The translations under genes were made by a program, and so were the position numbers. This document shows positions 1-8,984 of a DNA stretch of 64,000 nt, piece after piece. This DNA is from Streptomyces smyrnaeus. GTDB lineage: Bacteria > Actinomycetota > Actinomycetes > Streptomycetales > Streptomycetaceae. A model generated the notes under the pieces. That model was given only the letters and a program-made list of their open reading frames with translations, made no database searches and was not told where the DNA came from. The stretch spans positions 62,001 through 126,000 of the forward strand of contig NZ_JAFFZM010000007.1 in assembly GCF_017676345.1 (NCBI RefSeq), given 5' to 3'. The stretch's first letter is position 1, and each line of letters starts with the position of its first letter.

Positions 1-420
1 GTCGCTGTAGCGCAGTGCTCCGCGTCCGAGGGCCAGGGCGCGTACGGCGACGATCGCGAGGCTCACCGCAGTGATGGGGGGCTGTTGCGCGGCCCGGGTG
101 ATCAGCCAGGCCGCAGTGGCCATCAGCGCGGCTGAGGCCAATTCGCTGCCGGCCGCGGCGAGCGCGGCGGGCAACAACCTGCGCCAGTGCGGCAGCAGGT
201 GCCCAAGGAGGCGAGCCGTGGGGTGTTGCGTACGGGCACCGGCGGCGTACTGGGTACGGGCATCGCCGGGGTGCGGAACACCGGCATCGCCGGGAGCCGC
301 CGGGGCGACGTCGCCGGGAGCAGGAGCGCCAGCATCACCGGCACGCGGAGCGAGGGCATCGCCGCGACGCGGCGGCGGGGCGGATGCGGGTGCCGGACGG
401 GGCGTGGGGGTGGCGGTCAT
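1..420 (-). CDS. cydC: CydC, ABC exporter subunit for cytochrome bd assembly (5' part only)
   Basis: This is the N-terminal 140 codons of a thiol/cysteine ABC exporter subunit; the gene runs off the left edge. The ATG at 420 overlaps the cydD stop (ATGA), so the two are translationally coupled. Residues 1-65 are a Pro/Ala/Gly-rich tail with repeated G-D-A-x-x-P units, unusual for the family. After it comes a typical first membrane segment, with the CydC-like stretch ATAAWLITRAAQQPP followed by AIVAVRALALGRGALRY. CydC pairs with CydD to export glutathione/cysteine-type thiols needed for haem insertion into cytochrome bd (known from E. coli). The ATPase half is outside the window. Confidence 0.85.
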   Translation of the reverse strand, partial: MTATPTPRPAPASAPPPRRGDALAPRAGDAGAPAPGDVAPAAPGDAGVPHPGDARTQYAAGARTQHPTARLLGHLLPHWRRLLPAALAAAGSELASAALMATAAWLITRAAQQPPITAVSLAIVAVRALALGRGALRYSD

Positions 421-2105
421 GACCTCACCGGTCCCTCGGCCGGTGCCGGTTGCTGCGGGGCCGGCCGACCGGCCGCGATCGTGATGACGCGGTCTGCGTG
501 CGGCAGCAGGCTGGTGCGGTGGGCGACCACGATCGCGGTACGGCCGTGCATCAGGCGGACCGTGGCGCGGGTGACGGCGGCCTCGCTGTCGGCGTCGAGG
601 TGGGCGGTCGGCTCGTCCAGGAGCAGCACAGGAGCGTCCTTGCAGAAGGCGCGGGCCAGGGCGAGGCGTTGGCGCTGGCCCGCGGAGAGCCCCGTGCCCC
701 GCTCGCCGAGCCGGGTGTCGTAGCCCTGGGGCAGTGCGTCGATGAAGCCGTCGGCGAAGGCGGCGCGGGCGGCGCGGCGCACCTCGGTGTCACTTGCGGC
801 GGGCCGGCCGAGGCGGATGTTGTCGGCGACGGACGCGGCGAACAGATGGGGGTGCTGCGGCACCCACGCCACCTGGGCGCGCCAGGCGTCGGGGTCGAGG
901 AGGGCCAGGTCGGTGCCGCCGACGGTGACCCGGCCCGACTCGGGGGTGACGAAGCCGAGGAGCAGGGCGAGCAGCGTGGACTTGCCCGCGCCACTGGGAC
1001 CGGTCAAGGCGATGTGCTCGCCGGGGCGCACGTCGAGGCTGAAGCGGTCCACGGCGGGGGCGGCGCGCCCCGGGTGGCGGACGGTGACCTGCGCCAGGCG
1101 CAGCGGCGCCGTGCGGGCGTCGGGCGGTGTGCGGCGGTCGGCGGCGCGGAGCGCGGGGGGTGCCTCGTCCAGCAGGGCGAAGACCTTCTCGGCCACTGTG
1201 ACGCCCTCCGCGCCGTCGTGGAAGGCGGCGCCCGCCGCGCGCAGCGGCAGATACGCCTCGGGGGCGAGGAACAGCACGGTCAGTGCCGTGTGCAGGTCCG
1301 TGTGGCCGCCGAGCAGGCGCAGCCCGACCGGCACAGCCACCAGGGCCACGGAAAGGGTGGCGACCGTTTCCAGGACGAAGGAGGAGAGGAACGCCACGCG
1401 CAGGGTGCGCATCGTGGCGCGGCGGTGGGCGTCGGCCATCTCGCGGACCACCCGCGTCTGGTGCTCCGCGCGGCCGAAGGCGCGCAGCGTCGGCAGCCCG
1501 GCGATCACGTCCGTGAAGTGGCCGCCCAGGCGGGAGAGCAGGGTCCACTGCCGTGCGGTGCGCTGGGCGGTGTGCATGCCGACCAGCGCGCCGAAGACCG
1601 GGATCAGCGGCAGCGTCAGCATGATGACCAGGGCCGAGGACCAGTCGGTTCCCAGCAGCCAGGCGACGATGGTCGCGGGTACCACCACAGCGGCCGTCAT
1701 CGTCGGCAGATAACCGGTGACGTACGGGTCCAGGGCGTCCAGGCCGCGGGTGAGCAGTGTCGCCGTCTCACCGCGCGGACGGCTCGCCAGCTTCAGCGGG
1801 CCCGTGTCGCGCAGCCTGCCGGTGATCCGCTCACGCAGCGCGCGCTTGGCATCGGCGGCGGCGCGCTGCGCCAGCATCCCGCGGGCCCAGGCCAGCGCCG
1901 CGCGCAAGGCCAGCACTCCGCCCAGCGCGGCCAGTGCCGTGCCGGGCGCAAGATGGCCGTCGAAGCCGTCCGCCAGTAGCGCCGCCAGCAGGCTCGCCTG
2001 GGCGACGACGAGCACGGCGCCGAGCAGTGCCAGCACCCCGGAGGAGGCCATATGGCGGCGGAGCGTGGGCAGTTCTTGCAGCAGGCGTCGTTCGGCGGGC
2101 TTCAT
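417..2105 (-). CDS. cydD: CydD, ABC transporter permease/ATPase for cytochrome bd assembly
   Basis: A 562-residue fused ABC exporter: six membrane segments in residues 1-310, then a nucleotide-binding domain with Walker A GPSGAGKST, signature LSAGQRQRLALARA and Walker B VLLLDEPTAHLD. The ATG is preceded by AAGGA at 8 nt. It follows cydB after 59 bp and overlaps cydC by 4 bp. With CydC it should form the heterodimeric exporter required to assemble the bd oxidase encoded just upstream. The cydA-cydB-cydD-cydC order matches other actinomycetes and makes the CydD (rather than generic exporter) assignment secure. Confidence 0.9.
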   Translation of the reverse strand: MKPAERRLLQELPTLRRHMASSGVLALLGAVLVVAQASLLAALLADGFDGHLAPGTALAALGGVLALRAALAWARGMLAQRAAADAKRALRERITGRLRDTGPLKLASRPRGETATLLTRGLDALDPYVTGYLPTMTAAVVVPATIVAWLLGTDWSSALVIMLTLPLIPVFGALVGMHTAQRTARQWTLLSRLGGHFTDVIAGLPTLRAFGRAEHQTRVVREMADAHRRATMRTLRVAFLSSFVLETVATLSVALVAVPVGLRLLGGHTDLHTALTVLFLAPEAYLPLRAAGAAFHDGAEGVTVAEKVFALLDEAPPALRAADRRTPPDARTAPLRLAQVTVRHPGRAAPAVDRFSLDVRPGEHIALTGPSGAGKSTLLALLLGFVTPESGRVTVGGTDLALLDPDAWRAQVAWVPQHPHLFAASVADNIRLGRPAASDTEVRRAARAAFADGFIDALPQGYDTRLGERGTGLSAGQRQRLALARAFCKDAPVLLLDEPTAHLDADSEAAVTRATVRLMHGRTAIVVAHRTSLLPHADRVITIAAGRPAPQQPAPAEGPVRS

Positions 2106-2164
2106 CCCAGTGTCCTTGAGGTGATTCGCAGGCGTTCAGTAACAGCCGGGTAGTTCGCGGACGT

Positions 2165-3250
2165 TCAGAAGTAGCTGGGGTGGCGGCGTCCCGTGCGTCC
2201 GCGGAACGCCCACCAGTTCCACGCCTGGTAGGCGAGGATCATGGGCACCACCAGGACGCCGAACACGCTGAGGATCTTCAGCGTGGCCTCGTCCGTGACG
2301 GCGTGTTCGATGTCGAGGCCCTGTCCCGCAGAGCTGGCCAGCAGGTACGGATAGTGGCCCGCCCCCAGCAGCAGCACGGGCAGCGCGGTCGCACAGCAGG
2401 TGGCCACGAACGCTCGCACGAGATGTCCTGTTGTGAAGGACCACCAGGCGGCACCGAGCGAGGCGGCCACGGCGGTGGCGACGATCGCCGCCGCCTCCCG
2501 GTTGGTCATCGAGGCGCCCGCGCCCAAGAGCGTGAGAAGCAGCGCGAGCAGCGCCGCGGCCGAGGCCGCACGCAGCAGCCTCGCGCCCAGCTCTCCCGCC
2601 CTGGCCGCCGTCGCGGGCCGGGCCCGCAGCGCGACGAAGCCCGCGCCGTGTCCTGCGAACAGCAGGGTGGTGGTGAGGCCGCAGGCCATCACGAACGGTG
2701 TGAACACATCCCCCGGCCCGATGTGGAAGCTGCCGTCCGCCCGGCGGGGCACACCGTGCAGCAGCAGACCCACGACGAGCCCCCAGCACAGGGCGGGCAG
2801 CGCGCCGCCGAACGCGATCAAGGCGCCCCATACCCGGCGGGCGCGGGCGCCCCGGCTGCGGCGGCGCAGCTGCACGGCCGCGTTGCCCAGCACCAGACCG
2901 GTGAGGATCGCCACGAACAGCGGGTAGAGGCCGGACAGCAGGGAGCCTTCCAGATGCGGGAAAGCGCCGAACATCACGCCCGCGAAGGCGACCAGCCACA
3001 CCTCGTTGCCGAGGAAGAACGGCGCGATGGCGTCGAGTGCGGCGTTGCGGTCCGCGGCCCTCCCCGGCCGTACGTCCTCGCCCTCCGGTGGGCCACCGCC
3101 CTGCGGCTCGTGGCCCTGTGGTGGATTGCGGTCGTGCCGGTCCCCGAGGAAGGGGTGCAGCATCTGCGCGCCGTAGTCGTATCCGCCGAGCACGAAGTAC
3201 CCGGCGAGCATCAGGCCCAGAAGGGCCAGCCAGGCGGTCTGGAGACTCAT
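2165..3250 (-). CDS. cydB: Cytochrome bd ubiquinol/menaquinol oxidase subunit II
   Basis: 361 residues with eight to nine hydrophobic segments. The start MSLQTAWLALLGLMLAGYF followed by VLGGYDYGAQ matches the conserved first helix of CydB, whose acidic residue lies in the proton path. A hydrophilic insert at residues 38-70 (HDRNPPQGHEPQGGGP) separates helix 1 from the rest and is longer than in E. coli. The gene lies 16 bp downstream of cydA. With CydA it forms the high-affinity terminal oxidase that reduces oxygen without pumping protons, used under low oxygen or when the cytochrome bcc-aa3 branch is blocked. Confidence 0.92.
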   Translation of the reverse strand: MSLQTAWLALLGLMLAGYFVLGGYDYGAQMLHPFLGDRHDRNPPQGHEPQGGGPPEGEDVRPGRAADRNAALDAIAPFFLGNEVWLVAFAGVMFGAFPHLEGSLLSGLYPLFVAILTGLVLGNAAVQLRRRSRGARARRVWGALIAFGGALPALCWGLVVGLLLHGVPRRADGSFHIGPGDVFTPFVMACGLTTTLLFAGHGAGFVALRARPATAARAGELGARLLRAASAAALLALLLTLLGAGASMTNREAAAIVATAVAASLGAAWWSFTTGHLVRAFVATCCATALPVLLLGAGHYPYLLASSAGQGLDIEHAVTDEATLKILSVFGVLVVPMILAYQAWNWWAFRGRTGRRHPSYF

Positions 3251-3266
3251 CTCGCTCCACTCTCCT

Positions 3267-4568
3267 TCAAAGGGCCAAGGCCGGCTGCGTGTCGCCGGCG
3301 CCGGCGGAGGGGCCCTCGGGCAGGTCCTCGGCGAGCGGCTCGGTCGCGCCGAGCTGGGTGGCAGCCGGGCCGCGGACGGCGAATCGGGTGATCAGGGTCC
3401 AGTTCGTCACCGCCAAAGCGACGAAGACGGTGATGAAGACGGTGCAGGATGTGATCAGCGAGGCCCTGCTGACGTGGGACAGCGCGTCCTCGACCTTCAG
3501 TTGGCCGTAGACCATCCAGGGCTGGCGTCCCATCTCGCGCACCACCCAGCCGCCCACCGAGGCCAGGAAGGCGAACGGGATCATCGCGGTCATCAGATAC
3601 GCCAGCGGGCGCCAACGCACCAGCCGGTCCTTCAGCAGCAGGAACACCGCGACCAGGGTGATGGAAGAGATCGTGTTGCCGATGACCGTCATGCTGGTCA
3701 TCGAGAGATGGATCCAGCCCTGTGGCGGTACGTAGTCGCCGGGGCCGTACTGCTCGACGAGCTGCCGCTGCAGCTCGGCAACGCCGGAATCTTCCAGCAC
3801 CGCGTGCTTCATCGGCTGCGTCCGCTCGATCACCGGGCGCTGCATCTCGCCCACGATGACGACGAAGAAGGAGGCGACCATGGCCACCCACGTCCCGAGA
3901 CGCAAGGAGGAGCGGAACAGCTCCTTCTCCTTGGTGCCGCGGGCGAAGTGCCAGGCGCTGACCCCCGCCACCAGGACACCGCCCGTGGTCAGGGCGGCGA
4001 GCGTGATGTGACCGAGGGCGGTCAGCGCGCTGGAGTTGGTGAGCAGTGCCCCGAAATCGGTCAGGTAGGCGACACCGTCGCGGACCTCGTAGCCGACCGG
4101 GTGCTGCATGAAGCCGTTGGCAATCATGATCCAGTACCCGGAGGCGTATGCCGTCAGGGCGACCAGCCAGATCAGCGTGACGTGCACGCCCTTGCGCAGC
4201 CGCCCCCAGCCGAAGATCCACATGCCGAGGAAGGTTGACTCGGCGAAGAAGGCGATGAGCGTCTCCAGCGCCAGCGGGGCGCCGAAGACGTTGCCCGCGA
4301 ACGCGCTCAGCCCGCTCCAGCTGAGCCCGAACTGGAACTCCATGACCAGGCCGGTGACGATACCGACCGCGTAGTTGATGACATAGAGCTGTCCCCAAAA
4401 GCGGGTCATACGCTCCCGGAGGGCTCTGGTGGCGGGATCACGGGTGCAGACGGCACGGGTGTGCATGAACGCCACGAGAGGGACGAGCCCCATGGTGAGG
4501 ATCACGAACAGCCAGTGGATGCCGGTAGTGGCCGCGAATTGGAGCCGGGCCAGCTCCGTTGCGCTCAT
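3267..4568 (-). CDS. cydA: Cytochrome bd ubiquinol/menaquinol oxidase subunit I
   Basis: 433 residues. The start MSATELARLQ was chosen because AGGAAGG lies 8 nt upstream; an in-frame extension to 4781 is Arg/Ser-rich and non-coding in appearance. His18 (TGIHWLF) and His187 (ALGHITL) are the expected haem ligands, and GRQPWMVYG (347-355) is the family hallmark. The quinol loop is short, as in other actinobacterial CydA proteins. The segment around Met293 (SMTVIG), probably the third haem ligand, lacks the Arg two residues earlier that E. coli has (R-x-M); this may be a real divergence or my misalignment. First gene of the operon. Confidence 0.93.
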   Translation of the reverse strand: MSATELARLQFAATTGIHWLFVILTMGLVPLVAFMHTRAVCTRDPATRALRERMTRFWGQLYVINYAVGIVTGLVMEFQFGLSWSGLSAFAGNVFGAPLALETLIAFFAESTFLGMWIFGWGRLRKGVHVTLIWLVALTAYASGYWIMIANGFMQHPVGYEVRDGVAYLTDFGALLTNSSALTALGHITLAALTTGGVLVAGVSAWHFARGTKEKELFRSSLRLGTWVAMVASFFVVIVGEMQRPVIERTQPMKHAVLEDSGVAELQRQLVEQYGPGDYVPPQGWIHLSMTSMTVIGNTISSITLVAVFLLLKDRLVRWRPLAYLMTAMIPFAFLASVGGWVVREMGRQPWMVYGQLKVEDALSHVSRASLITSCTVFITVFVALAVTNWTLITRFAVRGPAATQLGATEPLAEDLPEGPSAGAGDTQPALAL

Positions 4569-4628
4569 GTGCGACCTTCCTGGGAAACGGGTGGGCAGAC
4601 GGGACGAGTCGAACCGTTCCGAACGGGG

Positions 4629-4683
4629 TTCGAGCGGGTCCGAAGGGATCGGAGCAGGTTCGAGCGGATTCGAGCGGGTTCGA
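4629..4683 (+). repeat. Short direct repeats upstream of cydA
   Basis: TTCGAGCGG occurs at 4629-4637, 4659-4667 and 4669-4677, with a fourth partial copy (TTCGATGAG) at 4679. The last three are exactly 10 bp apart, about one helical turn. They lie in the cydA leader, 60-115 bp before the start codon. They could be stacked binding sites for a regulator or simple-sequence slippage; no known regulator motif was recognised. Confidence 0.5.
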
Positions 4684-4817
4684 TGAGACGCGAGGGAAAA
4701 CGGTGCCGGGGCCCTCGCCTCGCGTATGCAGGTGCCGACGGCGTTGTTGCCCGTCACCTGTGCGATGGCCCTGCCAAGCACCGTAGAGACAACCGCTTAT
4801 CCAGTTCCAAGACCGTT

Positions 4818-4854
4818 TTCGCTATGTGTTGATACCTGCGCAGGCATAAGCGAA
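4818..4854 (+). promoter_or_regulatory. Nested palindrome in the cydA/LysR divergent promoter region
   Basis: A perfect 10-bp palindrome CCTGCGCAGG (4835-4844) sits inside a wider dyad, ATACCTGCGCAGGCAT, which is bracketed by TTCGCTATG (4818-4826) and CATAAGCGAA (4845-4854). A further CCGCTTATCC copy lies at 4793. It ends just before the LysR ribosome site, a typical place for an autoregulatory operator. No Rex-type TTGTGAA/TTCACAA site was seen in this gap. Confidence 0.55.
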
Positions 4855-4862
4855 GGTGAGGT

Positions 4863-5792
4863 ATGGATCTTCAGCAGTTGCGCTACTTCCAGACCGTCGC
4901 ACGGTACGAGCACATCAGCCGTGCCGCACAGGAACTGCACGTCGCCCAGCCCTCACTCAGCCGCACCGTCGCGCGCCTGGAGGCCGAGATCGGCACCCCG
5001 CTCTTCGACCGACGCGGCCGCCGCATCCGGCTCAACCCGTACGGCACGCTGTTCCTGCGCCACGTCGAGCGCGCCCTGAGCGAACTCGACGACGGTCGCA
5101 GGGCCGTGCGTGAGGCCCGGGGCCTGGGACTGGGCCGGGTCTGCCTCGCCTCCGAGACGCTACTGACCGTCACCCCGCTCCTGGGCGGCTTCCGCCTCGC
5201 CTACCCACGCGCCGACATCCGCCTCTTCCAGGCCAACGCAGAGGAGATGACCCGCCTGCTACGGGCCGGCGAGGTCGACTTCTGCCTCGCCTCGCAGCCG
5301 CTGCCAGACACGGAGACGGAGTCGGTCGAACTCGCCCGCGAGGAAGTACTGCTCGCGGTGCCGCCCGGGCATTGGCTCGACGGGCGGGAGAGCGTGACGA
5401 TCCGCGAGATCGCCGACGAACCCTTCGTCACCACCCGGCGGGGTCACTGGCAACGCACCCTGCTGGAGCGGCTGTTCGCCTCCGAAGGGCTCACCCCGCT
5501 GCTGTCCTGCGAGGGCAATGAACCAGGCGCCAGCCAGGACATGATCAGCGTCGGTCTGGGCATCGGCCTGATCCCGGCCGTCTCCCGCCAGGCCGGCACC
5601 GAGACGCGTGTCCCGGTCGCCTGGGTGCACCTGGACGCACCCGACTGCCACCGCGTGCTGACACTGGTGTGGAACCGCGACGCCCACCTGTCCGACGCAG
5701 CCGTACGCCTGCGGGAGTACGCCACCGAGCGCCCCTTCATGACACACCGTCTACCCGAGCAGCACCCGTCCCGCCCCCAGGAGCACGTCTGA
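4863..5792 (+). CDS. LysR-family transcriptional regulator
   Basis: 309 residues. Residues 1-60 form the winged helix-turn-helix (MDLQQLRYFQTVARYEHISR, then AAQELHVAQPSLSRTVARLE). Residues 90-290 are the periplasmic-binding-protein-like effector domain. The ATG has AAGGTGAGG just upstream. It is divergent from cydABDC across a 294-bp gap carrying a nested palindrome. Context suggests control of itself and possibly of the oxidase operon, but LysR genes often regulate a distant target, and no ligand can be read from the sequence. Confidence 0.88.
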   Translation: MDLQQLRYFQTVARYEHISRAAQELHVAQPSLSRTVARLEAEIGTPLFDRRGRRIRLNPYGTLFLRHVERALSELDDGRRAVREARGLGLGRVCLASETLLTVTPLLGGFRLAYPRADIRLFQANAEEMTRLLRAGEVDFCLASQPLPDTETESVELAREEVLLAVPPGHWLDGRESVTIREIADEPFVTTRRGHWQRTLLERLFASEGLTPLLSCEGNEPGASQDMISVGLGIGLIPAVSRQAGTETRVPVAWVHLDAPDCHRVLTLVWNRDAHLSDAAVRLREYATERPFMTHRLPEQHPSRPQEHV

Positions 5793-6156
5793 AGCCCCTC
5801 GGCGCGGCGCGTTCACCTCCGGTGCGTTCCGACGCCCTGCCACCCAGTCAGCCGAGGATGCCGCGTATCCGAACGGCCCGAGCGCGGCAACGAGCCGGCA
5901 AGGGTGCCCGCCTGCCCACCAGCCAACGAACAACGGCTGACTTCGCCCTGGCTCTCCTTCCAGCGGAGCCGCCCCATGCAGCAGTATTCGCATACCGGCC
6001 GGAGCAAGAGCCCCCCAGGCGCCCCGCCCGAGGGGGCCGTTCCGGCGCAAGCGGGCGAACATCCAGACCGGTGCGCCGCACACGGCCGGTCATGCCGGGC
6101 GGCCTGATCGCCGAGCTCGGTATGCAACGGGCTGCGGCGCCCAGCCGCAGCAGCTT
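5793..6156. other. Gene-free stretch, 364 bp
   Basis: Open frames cross this stretch on both strands but none has a ribosome site, a family signature or sensible composition. It separates the convergent LysR gene and the small secreted protein gene. No clear terminator hairpin or operator was seen. Confidence 0.5.
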
Positions 6157-6525
6157 CTACCACTCATCCTTTTTCTTGGTGAACTTCACGCTGTAGAACG
6201 TCGATCCGGTACCCAGGGGGGTGTAGTCGTCGTCTTCCATCGTGAGGAAGTACGTCGACGCTTTACACCGTGAGCCGGTGTAGAGGTGCGCGTACAGTCC
6301 GGACTGGTTGTTGGCCCAGTTTCCGTTGTTCACAGCAGTGCACTGTCCCGCCTCCGGACTGCCGATCTTTTTCTGGTTTGTCCCGTCCTTGGATGTTGAG
6401 AACGCGAAGTAGGAGGAGGGCCCGGCCTGAGCTGCGGGCGGAGCGGCTGCTGTCAGCGTGGCTGAAATGGTCACAGCGCACAGGAGGGGTGTCACTCGAC
6501 GCACTGTGGGGGCTCCTTTCGACAT
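6157..6525 (-). CDS. Small secreted protein of unknown function
   Basis: 122 residues. A Sec signal peptide is clear: positive start (MSKGAPTVRR), hydrophobic core and a PPAAQAG cleavage region near residue 35. The mature part is about 88 residues, rich in Ser/Thr/Asn/Tyr/Lys, with two cysteines (GQCTAVNN, GSRCKAST) that could form a disulfide, and ends KKKDEW. The A/T content is visibly higher than in neighbouring genes. I do not recognise the family. It lies 95 bp downstream of another small exported protein gene on the same strand. Confidence 0.7.
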   Translation of the reverse strand: MSKGAPTVRRVTPLLCAVTISATLTAAAPPAAQAGPSSYFAFSTSKDGTNQKKIGSPEAGQCTAVNNGNWANNQSGLYAHLYTGSRCKASTYFLTMEDDDYTPLGTGSTFYSVKFTKKKDEW

Positions 6526-6620
6526 CGGCGCGACAAAGACAGACGGGAACGGGACCCTCCTGCGTTGCGCATCCCACCAGCGTCACGCAGCCGGTGGCCA
6601 CATTGAGAAGGGTCACTCAT

Positions 6621-7094
6621 CTAATACCCTCGGTGCATCTTTCCCCGATATTCTTTGCCGTTCTTCTTGACTTTCACGTAGCCGCCGGCGGAAGCCACCA
6701 GGCCCTTTTCATTGCAGCTGGGCATACTCATTTCCCATTTCGCCTGTTCATTTTCTCCCCTCACTTCGGGGAAGAGAGTCTTGTCGAGAGTGACGCCTGT
6801 CTCCCCCCAGGAGGAGGCGAAGACGCGGATCTCCGCCTTGTCTCCTTTATCGTTGATCACGATGTTGACTTTGATGAGGGAGCCTTCTTTTGGTTTCAGG
6901 TTTCCGGTGTAGGCGCTGCCCTTCCAGGGATCGATGGTGTCTGCGCACCAGGCGGCGCGGGAGCCTGTCGGTTGGGCGTCTGCGGGCTGTGCCACGGTGA
7001 CGGGGGCGGCCAGCAGGAGGGCGGCTGTGATCCCTCGGACCAGATTCTTGACGGGTGTGTGCACCAAGCCGGTCTCCCTTGGGGGTGGTTGCAT
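6621..7094 (-). CDS. Small secreted protein of unknown function
   Basis: Up to 157 residues, with a signal peptide (VKNLVRGITAALLLAAPVTV, then AQPADAQP). Two starts are possible: ATG at 7094 with GAGGAAG six bases upstream, or GTG at 7064 with AGGGAGA; the second gives a more typical export signal. The mature region contains WCADTIDPWKGSAYTGNL and two cysteines, and is rich in Lys and Glu, with composition less GC-biased than the core genes. Probably cotranscribed with the EEP phosphodiesterase gene 32 bp upstream. Family not recognised. Confidence 0.68.
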   Translation of the reverse strand: MQPPPRETGLVHTPVKNLVRGITAALLLAAPVTVAQPADAQPTGSRAAWCADTIDPWKGSAYTGNLKPKEGSLIKVNIVINDKGDKAEIRVFASSWGETGVTLDKTLFPEVRGENEQAKWEMSMPSCNEKGLVASAGGYVKVKKNGKEYRGKMHRGY

Positions 7095-7126
7095 TCTTCT
7101 TCCTCTCGCTCGACCTTTTCTGTTGC

Positions 7127-8719
7127 TCAGTCATTCCGTCCGTCGATGCTGCTGTCTTGAGGGTGCAGCGAGGGGTGTTGAATTTCGTAGGTGGTGATGA
7201 GGGCGGCGTGGTCGGAGGGCCAGGTGTTGTAGCGGTAGCGGGGGTGGTCTTCCCAGGCGGGGTGTTCCTCGGCCGGCGCGGGGTTGCCCGTCACAAGGGT
7301 GTGGGAGTCCAGCGGGCGGAGCCGGCTGCCCTTGTGGAAGATGAAGTCGATGCGGTCGAGGGGTTCGACGCGTTGCAGTTCTTGTCGCCACAGGGTGACC
7401 GGTGACCAGGTCAGGCCCAGGTTGGCTGAGGGGGCGGGGTGGACGGCGCGGTAGGAGTCGGTGAATGCGGCGTCTTCGAGCAGCTGGGTGGCCGGCCAGT
7501 TGAAGGGGGGTGTGGAGACTTCGCTGGTCCAGTCGAGGTGGGAGGGACTGTTGAAGTCTCCGAGGATGAGCACCGGCTGCTCGTCCGCGCGGTCGGTGAA
7601 GGGGGTGAGTGGGGCAAGGATGTGGTCTTTCATCTCCTCGGCCCGATCGGAGGCGTCTTCCTGAGCCTGGACGGCGGGTGTGAAGCGGCGGGTGCCGGGT
7701 GGGGCCTTGTCGGGGCCGTAGCTGGTGTGGTCGAGGTGGACGGTGCACACCTGGAGGGTGAGTGCGCCGATGGTCACGGCGGTGCGCAGGTAGTGCTCGC
7801 CGAGCCCGCTGGCGTCGTGGTCGATCGGGTACCGGGAGAGGAGGCCGACGTCCTTGTCGTCGATCGGGTCGTCGTTCAGGCGGGGGTATTGGTGGTAGTA
7901 CCAGCCCAGCCGTTCGGCGAGGCGTCGCACCGTTCCGGGCTCCTGGTAGCGGTGGACCTCCTGGAGGGCGACCAGGTCGATGTCTTCTTCCAGCAGGGCG
8001 CGGATGACCTTGTCGTCGCCGTTGAGGACGCGGGTGGCGTCGTACCACATGTTCCAGGTGGCCACCCGCAGCCGGTCGGCCACCGGATCGGTCTCGGCCC
8101 GCAGGGGGACGGTGACGGCGACGGTGGCCACAGCGGCGTTCAGATCGTCGGCGTCGTGCGCGGTGACCACGATGTGTCCATATCCGCCGTGCGTTGCGCC
8201 CGGCGCGACACCTGTCACTTCACCCGCGGGTGAGACGGACAGCCACTCGTCCCCGCTGTCCTTTGCGAAGAGGACCGGCCGGCCGAAGGAGGTCAGCAGC
8301 CCGGCCAGCGGAACGCAGACCGGCTGCCCGGTGATCGCATTGGCGGTGGTGAAAGAGCTGGTGACGAAGTACGGGTCACTGGTCAGGTCGAAGGGGAGGG
8401 GTTCGGTCAGGTCGGTGACGCTCTCGCGCACCGAGTCGCCCCGGGCCTGGCCGGGCGCGACGGTCCCTTGCAGTTTGAGGAGGTAAGGACCCGGTGAGAT
8501 GGCGTCGTCCTGGTCGGGATCGGTGGACAGACCGGAGAACCACACGAGGCCGGCCTTGCCCGGCGCGTGCTCGAAGGTGACGCACTCTGCGTCCGCGCCG
8601 TCGCCGCGGTAGAGGGCGACACGGTTGTCGCCCTCTGCTTCCACCTCGTAGAAGACGGGAATGTCCGCCCCGGGCCGCAGCGGCTCGCTCGTGTACAGGC
8701 TGATCCTGTTCGCCATCAT
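7127..8719 (-). CDS. Endonuclease/exonuclease/phosphatase-fold phosphodiesterase with N-terminal beta domain
   Basis: 530 residues. Residues 1-200 are two beta-rich segments (one may be an Ig-like or putative-Ig repeat). Residues 215-520 are a DNase I-like EEP catalytic domain: VATWNMW, ALQEVHR (metal-binding Glu), LGDFNSPSHLDW and the terminal PSDHAAL with the catalytic Asp-His. The fold covers nucleases, inositol polyphosphatases and sphingomyelinases, so the substrate cannot be named. No signal peptide is visible at the chosen start (ATGATG, AAGGGAG 6 nt upstream), which is odd because its neighbours are exported. It is preceded by a tiny ORF ending 10 bp upstream. Confidence 0.82.
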   Translation of the reverse strand: MMANRISLYTSEPLRPGADIPVFYEVEAEGDNRVALYRGDGADAECVTFEHAPGKAGLVWFSGLSTDPDQDDAISPGPYLLKLQGTVAPGQARGDSVRESVTDLTEPLPFDLTSDPYFVTSSFTTANAITGQPVCVPLAGLLTSFGRPVLFAKDSGDEWLSVSPAGEVTGVAPGATHGGYGHIVVTAHDADDLNAAVATVAVTVPLRAETDPVADRLRVATWNMWYDATRVLNGDDKVIRALLEEDIDLVALQEVHRYQEPGTVRRLAERLGWYYHQYPRLNDDPIDDKDVGLLSRYPIDHDASGLGEHYLRTAVTIGALTLQVCTVHLDHTSYGPDKAPPGTRRFTPAVQAQEDASDRAEEMKDHILAPLTPFTDRADEQPVLILGDFNSPSHLDWTSEVSTPPFNWPATQLLEDAAFTDSYRAVHPAPSANLGLTWSPVTLWRQELQRVEPLDRIDFIFHKGSRLRPLDSHTLVTGNPAPAEEHPAWEDHPRYRYNTWPSDHAALITTYEIQHPSLHPQDSSIDGRND

Positions 8720-8729
8720 CGGCTCCCTT

Positions 8730-8882
8730 CTACGTGTCGGTCGGGCAGCCGTTGGCCTTCAGCCCGTCGTTGCGCTGACGTGTCGGCCGGGGCGGCCAGG
8801 GCCGGAAGCGGGGCAGTACGAGAGCCAGCGCTGGGGCCGTGCCCAGGGCCGCCACGGCGCGGCATCGCGTGAGGGAGGACAT
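8730..8882 (-). CDS. Possible 50-codon leader/small peptide ahead of the EEP gene
   Basis: MSSLTRCRAVAALGTAPALA continues into a hydrophobic stretch and ends DGLKANGCPTDT. The ATG at 8882 has GAAGGA eight bases upstream, a better ribosome site than most in the region. The product looks like a weak signal or membrane peptide followed by a short polar tail with one Cys. Its stop is 10 bp from the EEP start, so it could be a coupled leader. It may also be a chance ORF. Confidence 0.35.
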   Translation of the reverse strand: MSSLTRCRAVAALGTAPALALVLPRFRPWPPRPTRQRNDGLKANGCPTDT

Positions 8883-8984
8883 GCGGAGATTCCTTCCGGC
8901 ACGAACAAGAGGGAGTCGTCGGCCTGCCACTCAGGCGGGTCGGCTGCGCACGGTCGGGCAGTGGCGGAGGGGGCGCAGAAGGGG

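Noticed and set aside
450..1979. 509-codon open frame on the plus strand
   Set aside because: Shadow of cydD; highly Arg/Gly/Gln-rich.
4569..4862. Rex operator for cydABDC
   Set aside because: No TTGTGAA-N6-TTCACAA-like repeat is present in the gap.
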